Virus record (IMG/VR): IMGVR_UViG_3300030116_007744
Location: 1-27,293 of that record
Direction: 5' to 3' (one strand)
Origin: a virus
DNA length: 27,293 nucleotides
Shown here: positions 22,341 through 27,293 of the stretch, in pieces
How the letters are laid out: each line of letters starts with the position of its first letter
Numbering within the stretch: position 1 is the first letter of the stretch
Program-made: the position numbers and the translations under genes
The notes under the pieces: generated by a model
The model's input: the letters and a program-made list of their open reading frames with translations, nothing else
Databases searched by the model: none
Told to the model about the DNA's origin: nothing

Positions 22341-22976
22341 ATGGCAAATACATTCACGTGGCGTACCAAATACAAATCAATTATAATTGTTGACGGAGAA
22401 TTATTTCAAAACGAGTACAGTGTAAAACTTTATCTTACTCCTTACACAGCAGATCTACAAGAGCAAACAAAATATTTTGACAGATTAAAAAATTTATTTG
22501 AACAAATTTTTGCAAATACAATTACAACATGGAGGCAGGAACCACTCTATCATCTTTTAAAAGAGTCATCGTCAAATAGATTTATTGAATTACCAAAACC
22601 TCCCTATGATCAAATTATGGCCGCAGTGAATTTTTGCAAAGCAAATACCATAATGGATGGAAAAATATTGATAAACAAATTGGAATTGAGCAGTTGGCAA
22701 GGCGACGGTATTACCTATTCGGTTGACAAAGACAGTAAAGAACTGTTATTATTAGACACTGCCAATTGGTTCTCAGAAAAGTTTGCAAACTTTGATCCTT
22801 GGTGGTTAAGACCAGACACAGCAACATATGATCAAGAATTGGACAAAGGCATCTACACAGGACACTTCAGTTGGACCAAAAACAAAATACCAGTTGACAA
22901 ACGCCACGAAGACCATGCTAAAATATTTGAATTCAACCCAAAGGTTTTAGATGGCGGCAAAGATAAAAACAAATGA
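22341..22976 (+). CDS. Conserved-looking phage protein of unknown function, 211 aa
   Basis: 211 aa from the ATG at 22341; a GTG one codon earlier is also possible and neither has a good ribosome site. Begins with a beta strand (FTWRTKYKSIIIVDGELF), then helical segments (LKNLFEQIFANTITTWR) and a C-terminal part with NWFSEKFANFDPWWLRP. Probably cytoplasmic and soluble. No family recognised. The end overlaps the DnaE-motif gene by 26 bases, suggesting coupled synthesis and possibly a shared role. Confidence 0.65.
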   Translation: MANTFTWRTKYKSIIIVDGELFQNEYSVKLYLTPYTADLQEQTKYFDRLKNLFEQIFANTITTWRQEPLYHLLKESSSNRFIELPKPPYDQIMAAVNFCKANTIMDGKILINKLELSSWQGDGITYSVDKDSKELLLLDTANWFSEKFANFDPWWLRPDTATYDQELDKGIYTGHFSWTKNKIPVDKRHEDHAKIFEFNPKVLDGGKDKNK

Positions 22977-23472
22977 TTATGGTGATGTTATATTCACTGA
23001 GCAAGACGCAATAGATTTACTTTACACAGATCCTGAGTTTGATATTTCTAAATTGTTTTTTGCGGACACTGAACAGTATAAAACAAGTATTAAAGACTTA
23101 GGCATTGATTTACCAAATATTAATACAGTGCCACACAGAGAGTCACTGACTGAATTTGATACTAAGAACATTAACAGTTGGCACATGCCAGAAAAATACT
23201 ACAAAATAAATGTTCTGCAATGGTTGTTGGACAAGTGCCAAAATGACGAAGAGAAACTAAGAGTACAGCACGAGTATGATCTGTTTGAGCAAAAAAGTTT
23301 TATCAAAGTGTTGCAATTTTTGATATACTTTGTTGACACACTGAGAGCCAACAATGTTGTATGGGGTGTGGGCAGAGGATCAAGTGTGGCCAGTTTCTGT
23401 CTTTTTTTGATAGGAGTACACAAGATAAATCCGTTGTTGTACAATTTGGATCACCGTGAATTTCTGCGATGA
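22951..23472 (+). CDS. Orphan DNA polymerase III alpha (DnaE) motif protein
   Basis: 173 aa. The C-terminal third (from about residue 110: YDLFEQKSFIKVLQFLIYFV, then VVWGVGRGSSVASFCLFLIG, then INPLLYNLDHREFLR) follows the palm segment of bacterial DnaE, with the signature GRGS at 141-144 that grips the incoming nucleotide's phosphates, and the KINPLLYNLDHREFL run matching the DxDPLxYxLxFERFL segment. It stops exactly where DnaE continues to its catalytic PD(I/F)DxDF aspartates, so it cannot be a polymerase. The N-terminal two thirds look unlike DnaE. Next gene starts after 27 bases, with no remnant of the missing part, so this looks like a maintained domain rather than a frameshifted gene. 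Confidence 0.75.
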   Translation: MAAKIKTNDYGDVIFTEQDAIDLLYTDPEFDISKLFFADTEQYKTSIKDLGIDLPNINTVPHRESLTEFDTKNINSWHMPEKYYKINVLQWLLDKCQNDEEKLRVQHEYDLFEQKSFIKVLQFLIYFVDTLRANNVVWGVGRGSSVASFCLFLIGVHKINPLLYNLDHREFLR

Positions 23473-23499
23473 TAAGTAAATGAGTAATAGGAGTATATT

Positions 23500-23889
23500 A
23501 TGGTAGCAAGAGCACCCAGAAAAAAAATGTATAGAACAATGCAAGGCAAGATGATTGACATTGAAAAATTAAGAGCGGCCAATGAGGACACAAGAGCAAT
23601 TGGTAATATGAATGTTAATGCAAGAGGCGACGAACTAGGTATCAAAGGACAAATTGTTCAACCAAAAGCAGAAGTAATGAAGAAATACTATGAGGCACCT
23701 CGTGGTAAAGTTGACGACACACCAACTAGAAACAGAGCACCTGCACCGAGTAAAACTCCACCAGCACCTACTCCACAGGCAAAAGCAGTTGAAACCAAAC
23801 CTGCTCCAACACCGAGAGCAACTAAACAAGTCAAGCCAAAACAGACTGCCAAAAAAGGCATTGATGCGGCATTGGACGGAATAGAGTAA
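23500..23889 (+). CDS. Pro/Ala/Lys-rich phage protein with disordered tail
   Basis: 129 aa, basic. A short ordered N-terminus (RKKMYRTMQGKMIDIEKLRA) is followed by a low-complexity tail from about residue 70 (APAPSKTPPAPTPQAKAVET, then KPKQTAKKGIDAAL). Shine-Dalgarno AGGAG at 23489-23493, six bases from the ATG. Proteins of this form are common near late genes in marine T4-like phages; binding to DNA or to the capsid are both possible. No known domain. Confidence 0.75.
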   Translation: MVARAPRKKMYRTMQGKMIDIEKLRAANEDTRAIGNMNVNARGDELGIKGQIVQPKAEVMKKYYEAPRGKVDDTPTRNRAPAPSKTPPAPTPQAKAVETKPAPTPRATKQVKPKQTAKKGIDAALDGIE

Positions 23890-23894
23890 CACAC

Positions 23895-24092
23895 ATGAAA
23901 AACACAATACTAGCACTAACAATTTTATTATTTGCATCTGCTTGTTCAATCAAAGATCCAAGACTGTCATTTGGAAAAAAATGTGAAGTCAACGACAACA
24001 AAATTACATATTCATATGTTTGGTTCTATGACAAACAAAAGGGCCTGCCAGCCACAAAAGAACAATGTGCGGCTCTTGACGAAGTAGAATAA
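23895..24092 (+). CDS. Small lipoprotein
   Basis: 65 aa. Basic N-end (MKNT), hydrophobic core ILALTILLFAS and the lipobox ASAC with Cys17, so processing by signal peptidase II and attachment to a membrane are expected. The mature part is short and carries two cysteines (EVNDN upstream Cys32 and EQCAAL). Size and topology could fit an outer-membrane spanin subunit or a superinfection/exclusion lipoprotein; there is no inner-membrane spanin overlapping it, so a spanin role is only a guess. Five bases after the previous stop. Confidence 0.75.
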   Translation: MKNTILALTILLFASACSIKDPRLSFGKKCEVNDNKITYSYVWFYDKQKGLPATKEQCAALDEVE

Positions 24093-24104
24093 ATTCGCTA
24101 TAAT
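24076..24104 (+). promoter_or_regulatory. Sigma70-type promoter, leaderless geometry
   Basis: TTGACG at 24076-24081 (inside the lipoprotein gene), 17-base spacer, TATAAT at 24099-24104. The ATG of groES is at 24113, eight bases downstream, so the leader would be at most one or two bases. Confidence 0.65.
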
Positions 24105-24112
24105 ACTTCTAT

Positions 24113-24556
24113 ATGGGACAAATAGAAGACTTACAAGAAAAAGGTTTTGGAACACACGGTGGTAAACAAACCGTTATTGATTACGATATCACACCGTTGA
24201 AAAAAAGAGTGTTGGTATCACACATGCATTTTGGAGAAACCAAAACAGCAGGTGGTTTGATTATCCCTGATGATGACGGGACATCACAAGGTGTACATCC
24301 GCGTTGGGCCAAAGTTTATGCTGTAGGTAAACAACAAGAAGATGTGAAAGTAGGCGAATGGATTATGGTCGCACACGGTAGATGGTCCAGAGCATTCAAG
24401 GTGGCCAAAGGTGGTGTAGAACTAGAAGTTAGAATGATTGACGAAAATGACATCTTACTAACCTCCGAAGAAGAGCCTGCACACAACAGAAAACAAGCAG
24501 GTTACATCAACACTGGCGGAATGAAACAGATGACGGCACTGCCAGGTAATGACTAA
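24113..24556 (+). CDS. groES: GroES-like co-chaperonin (gp31-type)
   Basis: 147 aa. The beta-barrel core runs from DYDITPLKKRVLVSH (residues 23-37) to ENDILL (111-116). The mobile-loop motif TKTAGGLIIPDDD (43-55) contains the GGLII tripeptide region that docks on GroEL. It is larger than bacterial GroES (about 95-100) and T4 gp31 (about 110), with an N-terminal extension of 22 residues and a C-terminal tail of 30 (EEEPAHNRKQAGYINTGG). Expected to replace host GroES on host GroEL to fold the phage capsid protein. No GroEL gene is in the window. It is read from its own sigma70-like promoter, suggesting early expression, and overlaps the next gene by 8 bases. Confidence 0.88.
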   Translation: MGQIEDLQEKGFGTHGGKQTVIDYDITPLKKRVLVSHMHFGETKTAGGLIIPDDDGTSQGVHPRWAKVYAVGKQQEDVKVGEWIMVAHGRWSRAFKVAKGGVELEVRMIDENDILLTSEEEPAHNRKQAGYINTGGMKQMTALPGND

Positions 24557-25247
24557 AAAAATACTATTTTTAGGTTGTAGCAATCTAGCAGACGATAATC
24601 AAAAACCAAACAAAGAACAAATCTGGAAAGATGTTGTTTTTGGACAAGACACAGACATTGTGAATTTGTCTTGGTGGGGTGTGGGCAATCAATTTATATT
24701 TGGGAATTGTGTAGACTTTGTCACAGATAACAAAATCGATTATGTATATGCACAATTTACAGGATTGGCAAGATTTGATATACCTGCTAATGACAATTAT
24801 GCTATTCCAGATTATGATTACTGCATAAAAACTTACAAACGAAGATATTTGTGTTCAGGTGGCAAAACAGGCAGTTGGACTGGCAATGATAGAACAAATG
24901 AAATTTTTATGCCTTGCTACTTTAATGATCAAGAATATGAACACGTGGCAAAAGAAAGTATTCAAGCAGTGGCCAGCACATTATGGTTTTTAAAACAACA
25001 AAACGTGCCACACAATTGGACATTTTTTTATGACATCACTAATCCTGCTACTTCAGATCAAGAATTATATGATGGCAAGGTTGAAGTCTTTCCTACTCTA
25101 TTGGACAAAACAAATTGGATAGATAAAGACCCGCATTCATATTGTGCTCAACACAACGGGTTACAGCAGGACGGATGCCATTTCCTAAACAGTGTATATA
25201 AGGATTGGGTGATATCTATAAAAGATCAAATAAATTATGAACGGTAA
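24549..25247 (+). CDS. SGNH-hydrolase-like protein
   Basis: 232 aa. Three blocks in the right order: the nucleophile block FLGCSNLAD with Ser11, WGVGN (43-47, Gly44) as the oxyanion block, and DGCHFLNSVYKDW with Asp208 and His211 as the catalytic Asp-His pair near the C-terminus. The usual GxND block III is not evident, only YAQFTGLARF (67-76), so this is a diverged member. SGNH proteins are esterases or acetyl-transfer enzymes acting on lipids and polysaccharides. No signal peptide, so cytoplasmic or virion-bound. It follows groES by 8-base overlap and overlaps the next gene by 11 bases. Confidence 0.68.
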   Translation: MTKKILFLGCSNLADDNQKPNKEQIWKDVVFGQDTDIVNLSWWGVGNQFIFGNCVDFVTDNKIDYVYAQFTGLARFDIPANDNYAIPDYDYCIKTYKRRYLCSGGKTGSWTGNDRTNEIFMPCYFNDQEYEHVAKESIQAVASTLWFLKQQNVPHNWTFFYDITNPATSDQELYDGKVEVFPTLLDKTNWIDKDPHSYCAQHNGLQQDGCHFLNSVYKDWVISIKDQINYER

Positions 25248-25488
25248 AGAACACACTTGTTATGTTTGCAGTGCGAAGTTTTTTAATGCTGTGTATTGGT
25301 ATGACAACATACATGACGACGCCGGTGACAAAAGGATAATAAGACCATTTTGCGGTTATGTGTGTGCTAACAAATACAGAGACACAACAGATGTCAACAA
25401 ACTACCACCAAGACCCAAACCGTGGCCACGTGGTGATCAATGGCAAGTGATACAAGATATTGATTATGTAGAATATGAAACAGACTAA
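25237..25488 (+). CDS. Small zinc-finger protein
   Basis: 83 aa. CYVC near the N-terminus (residues 8-11) and FCGYVC (39-44) make a CxxC plus CxxxC pattern with 27 residues between, similar to FCS or TRASH-type treble-clef fingers. The C-terminus is Pro-rich then acidic (RPKPWPRGDQW; DYVEYETD). No known function. Overlaps the SGNH-like gene by 11 bases and the ParB-like gene by 14. Confidence 0.65.
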   Translation: MNGKEHTCYVCSAKFFNAVYWYDNIHDDAGDKRIIRPFCGYVCANKYRDTTDVNKLPPRPKPWPRGDQWQVIQDIDYVEYETD

Positions 25489-25903
25489 AATTGAAAGAGT
25501 AAGTGTAAATGTTGATAAGTTGGTCACTATGGCAGAACTTGGCCTAGGCGCAGAACGTCCTCTAAACAAAGAAAAAAGAGGTTGGATCAATAAACTGGTC
25601 AAAGATGATCTACCTTTTGATCCTATACTGGTAACACGTATTAAAGATTCCGGTTACTACCTATTGACAGACGGTTGGCACAGAGTACAAGCCGCCAAGA
25701 AAAAGAAAGAGCGTTCCCTTGATGCGCTGGTTATTCCGGCAGACGTAGGATTAAGTATGGCAAAAGCAAACAAAATACTGCGTGACATAGACAAAGAATA
25801 TGGATACAAACTAGAATGTAGCGATCTCATTGGATTATGGGCCACAAATCATCCAGCAGACTACACAGTTTTTGACCTCGACACTGATCAAAGTGAAGAT
25901 TGA
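25475..25903 (+). CDS. ParB/sulfiredoxin-like domain protein
   Basis: 142 aa. The segment FDPILVTRIKDSGYYLLTDG, then WHRVQAAKKK (residues 48-76) follows the ParB N-terminal pattern in which a short hairpin leads to DGxHRxxAA (Asp66, Gly67, His69, Arg70), the CTP- or nucleotide-binding site. The C-terminal half is helical (AKANKILRDIDKEYGYKLEC) and lacks the classic helix-turn-helix. ParB-like proteins in phages can be NTPases, nucleases or regulators. The gene ends 30 bases before uvsE. Confidence 0.7.
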   Translation: MKQTKIERVSVNVDKLVTMAELGLGAERPLNKEKRGWINKLVKDDLPFDPILVTRIKDSGYYLLTDGWHRVQAAKKKKERSLDALVIPADVGLSMAKANKILRDIDKEYGYKLECSDLIGLWATNHPADYTVFDLDTDQSED

Positions 25904-25927
25904 CAATCTATTAATTTGTGTTATAAT
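25900..25927 (+). promoter_or_regulatory. Sigma70-type promoter, leaderless geometry
   Basis: TTGACA at 25900-25905, 16-base spacer, TATAAT at 25922-25927. The ATG at 25934 is six bases after the -10 box. An upstream ATG at 25916 lies between the -35 and -10 boxes and could not be transcribed from this promoter, which supports 25934 as the start. Confidence 0.68.
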
Positions 25928-25933
25928 TTTCAT

Positions 25934-26971
25934 ATGCGTATAGGTTTTTGTTGTAAATGGCTTAACGATCGATCTGAATTTGGAGGAATGAAAGTTAATG
26001 CCAAGGACAGAGAATTGAACGGTCGATCAACCACAATGCGTTGGCTGAGAGAACATCCAGAAGACGCTGAACAAAGACAATGGGACATTATGAATCATAA
26101 TGCAACAGCGGCACGTAGGCTGATCGAACGTGTTGGTACACTGCCACCGCAACGTAGAATGGTGCGCCTTGGTAGTGAAATGCTACAAGGATACACTGAA
26201 CCAGGCTGGATCAATTGGTGGCAACAGCCTCACATACAAAGACATCTAGAAAGAATTTTCCAACCTGTTGGTGATATGGCACGTAAGTTAGATGTGAAAA
26301 TAAGTTTCCACCCTGGACAATTCTGTGTGTTGAGCAGTGAAACAGAACTTATTAGACATCGTAGCATAGATGAATTTGAATATCACGCAGATATGGCTCG
26401 TTGGATGGGATTTGGCAAAACATTCCAAGATGGTTGCAAAATTAATGTGCATATTTCAGGCAGACGTGGACCGCAAGGCATTATAGATGCACTTCCAAAA
26501 CTCTCGCCTGAGGCAAGGAATTTGATCACAATCGAAAATGACGAAATGGGTTGGGGACTTGATGCCAGTTTAGAATTGGAAAAACACTTGGCACTGGTAA
26601 TGGACATACATCATCACTGGATAAGAGATGAAGAATATATTGATGCTAATGATGACAGAGTCAAACGTGTGATAGACTCGTGGCGTGGACAACGTCCTAC
26701 TATGCACTATTCTTATTCCCGAGATGAGCACTTGGCAGTGGCAAATTTAGGTGACAAGACACACACAGAGATGCATGATATTAAGATGTTGTTGGAACGT
26801 GGCTGTAAGAAACAAAAACTGAGGGCACATTCAGATCTATTACCAAACAGAAAAGTAAATGATTGGGCACTGAGTTTCAGAGAAAATTTTGATATTCAGA
26901 CAGAGGCCAAAGGAAAAAACATGGCCGCCGAACAATTATATAGACAATGGGTTGAAAATACTATAATATAG
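25934..26971 (+). CDS. uvsE: UV-damage endonuclease UvsE (UVDE family)
   Basis: 345 aa, with the family order of motifs: MRIGFCCKWLN at the N-terminus, NAxAxxRLI-like helix (NATAARRLIE), SFHPGQFCVLSS (residues 124-135) with the metal-ligand His126, NVHISGRRG (171-179), IENDEMGW (200-207) with Glu201, VMDIHHHW (222-229), and MHYSYSRDEH (257-266). These are the TIM-barrel metal ligands of UVDE, a three-metal enzyme that nicks DNA 5' to UV photoproducts such as cyclobutane dimers. The start MRIGFCC fits the family better than the ATG at 25916. It is read from its own sigma70-like promoter. An alternative to T4 DenV; useful to a phage of sunlit surface water. Confidence 0.93.
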   Translation: MRIGFCCKWLNDRSEFGGMKVNAKDRELNGRSTTMRWLREHPEDAEQRQWDIMNHNATAARRLIERVGTLPPQRRMVRLGSEMLQGYTEPGWINWWQQPHIQRHLERIFQPVGDMARKLDVKISFHPGQFCVLSSETELIRHRSIDEFEYHADMARWMGFGKTFQDGCKINVHISGRRGPQGIIDALPKLSPEARNLITIENDEMGWGLDASLELEKHLALVMDIHHHWIRDEEYIDANDDRVKRVIDSWRGQRPTMHYSYSRDEHLAVANLGDKTHTEMHDIKMLLERGCKKQKLRAHSDLLPNRKVNDWALSFRENFDIQTEAKGKNMAAEQLYRQWVENTII

Positions 26972-26986
26972 TAAACTTAACAGGAG
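26962..26986 (+). promoter_or_regulatory. Possible promoter -10 plus Shine-Dalgarno before formate dehydrogenase
   Basis: TATAAT at 26962-26967 overlapping the end of uvsE, with only a weak -35 candidate (TAGACA at 26941-26946, 15-base spacer), then AGGAG at 26982-26986, five bases before the ATG at 26992. Unlike its neighbours, this gene has a normal leader. Confidence 0.4.
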
Positions 26987-26991
26987 AATAT

Positions 26992-27293
26992 ATGAAAATA
27001 CTATGCGTATTGTATGACGACCCTAAAGGCGGAATGCCTGAGAGTTATCCACTTACGGATCTCCCTAAGTTAGAGAAGTATCCAGATGGCATGACGCTAC
27101 CATCACCAAAAGGCAGAGATTTCAATGCAGGTGAATTGCTAGGTTGTGTGTCGGGCGAACTAGGACTTAGAAAGTTCTTAGAAGATGCAGGACATGAATT
27201 AGTTGTGACTTCTAGCAAAGATGGTGACGACTGCGAAGCCGACAAACACATTGTTGACGCTGACGTTGTTATATCACAACCTTTCTTTCCTTA
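26992..27293 (+). CDS. fdh: NAD-dependent formate dehydrogenase, N-terminal part (3' partial)
   Basis: 100 visible residues, cut by the window end. The sequence matches the N-terminal catalytic domain of bacterial and yeast NAD-formate dehydrogenases (D-2-hydroxyacid dehydrogenase superfamily): ILCVLYDDPKGG, then DLPKLEKYPDGMTLPSPKGR, LLGCVSGELGLRKFLEDAGH, ELVVTSSKDG and DADVVISQPFFP. The last segment contains the Pro-Phe pair that lines the formate channel (Pro97-Phe98 in the Pseudomonas enzyme). The complete family length is about 400, so about 300 residues, with the NAD-binding domain and the Arg/His catalytic pair, lie outside. It oxidises formate to carbon dioxide and makes NADH, with no metal. 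Own ribosome site AGGAG. Genomic context is clearly phage. Confidence 0.85.
   Translation, partial: MKILCVLYDDPKGGMPESYPLTDLPKLEKYPDGMTLPSPKGRDFNAGELLGCVSGELGLRKFLEDAGHELVVTSSKDGDDCEADKHIVDADVVISQPFFP

Noticed and set aside
25916-25933. Upstream ATG for uvsE (would add MCYNFH)
   Set aside because: It lies between the -35 and -10 boxes, and the family starts at MRIGFCC, so the ATG at 25934 is better.
1-27293. tRNA or rRNA genes
   Set aside because: No cloverleaf-like segment with a TTCGA-type T-arm was seen in the gaps, and nearly all the sequence is used by protein genes. I could not run a covariance search.
1-27293. Prophage or bacterial chromosome origin of the window
   Set aside because: No integrase, attachment site or bacterial operon is visible, and the gene density and overlaps fit a lytic phage. 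The formate dehydrogenase and dehydrogenase genes alone would not make it bacterial, though a chimeric contig end cannot be excluded without reads.

Overview
The window is a gene-dense piece of a tailed-phage genome, most likely a marine T4-like myovirus. The grounds are: 40 supported protein genes with almost no intergenic space, many 4-base ATGA or TAATG overlaps, TATAAATA-type late-promoter boxes, a block of long repetitive fibre/adhesin genes, a DexA-like exonuclease, a GroES-like (gp31-type) co-chaperonin, and the small host-derived metabolic genes typical of ocean T4-like phages (radical SAM, A-type Fe-S carrier, QueD/PTPS-like, nucleotide-sugar dehydrogenase, formate dehydrogenase). No capsid, terminase or replisome gene lies in the window, so the family assignment is an inference. 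The host is unknown. An AT-rich marine alphaproteobacterium such as SAR11, or a marine methylotroph, would fit.

Layout. 2-1153: 5'-truncated UDP-glucose/GDP-mannose dehydrogenase. 1155-1758 (minus): two tandem paralogous one-TM proteins, holin-like. 1819-10103 (plus): a dense accessory block with a secreted mini-protein, radical SAM enzyme, DexA-like nuclease, GIY-YIG-like protein, HIT-like protein, two paralogous NGES-motif proteins, Sm-like protein, QueD-like protein, GT-A glycosyltransferase, Fe-S carrier and several unknowns. 10095-10373 (minus): zinc-ribbon protein. 10407-22064: virion fibre/adhesin block, comprising four paralogues sharing an N-terminal anchor, a LamG-like protein, an 847-aa protein with four putative Ig domains and a diverged small anchor protein. 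22077-25903: small conserved phage genes, including an orphan DNA polymerase III alpha (DnaE) motif protein, lipoprotein, GroES, SGNH-like, zinc-finger and ParB-like proteins. 25934-26971: UV-damage endonuclease (UvsE/UVDE). 26992-end: N-terminal 100 residues of an NAD-dependent formate dehydrogenase, cut by the window end.

Regulation. Two promoter classes are visible and both sit unusually close to start codons. Sigma70-type promoters (TTGACA/G, 16-17 nt, TATAAT/TACAAT) end 6-8 nt before the ATG of four genes (3256, 5813, 24113, 25934). T4-late-like boxes (consensus NNTAAATA) end 5-14 nt before the ATG of the genes at 1819, 2076, 5152, 10407, 13528 and 17765, and of the minus-strand genes starting at 1758 and 10373. 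If transcription starts at the usual distance, many of these mRNAs are leaderless or nearly so. Other genes (12646, 18958, 22077, 23500, 26992) have strong Shine-Dalgarno leaders.

How the genes might work together (inference). The fibre block is late and builds host-recognition structures. The dehydrogenase, glycosyltransferase and NGES proteins could modify glycans. The Fe-S carrier could serve the radical SAM enzyme. GroES would redirect the host chaperonin, UvsE repairs UV damage in surface water, and formate dehydrogenase would give NADH from formate during infection. There is no stretch above 300 bases without a gene; the longest gaps are about 45-80 bases and hold promoters.
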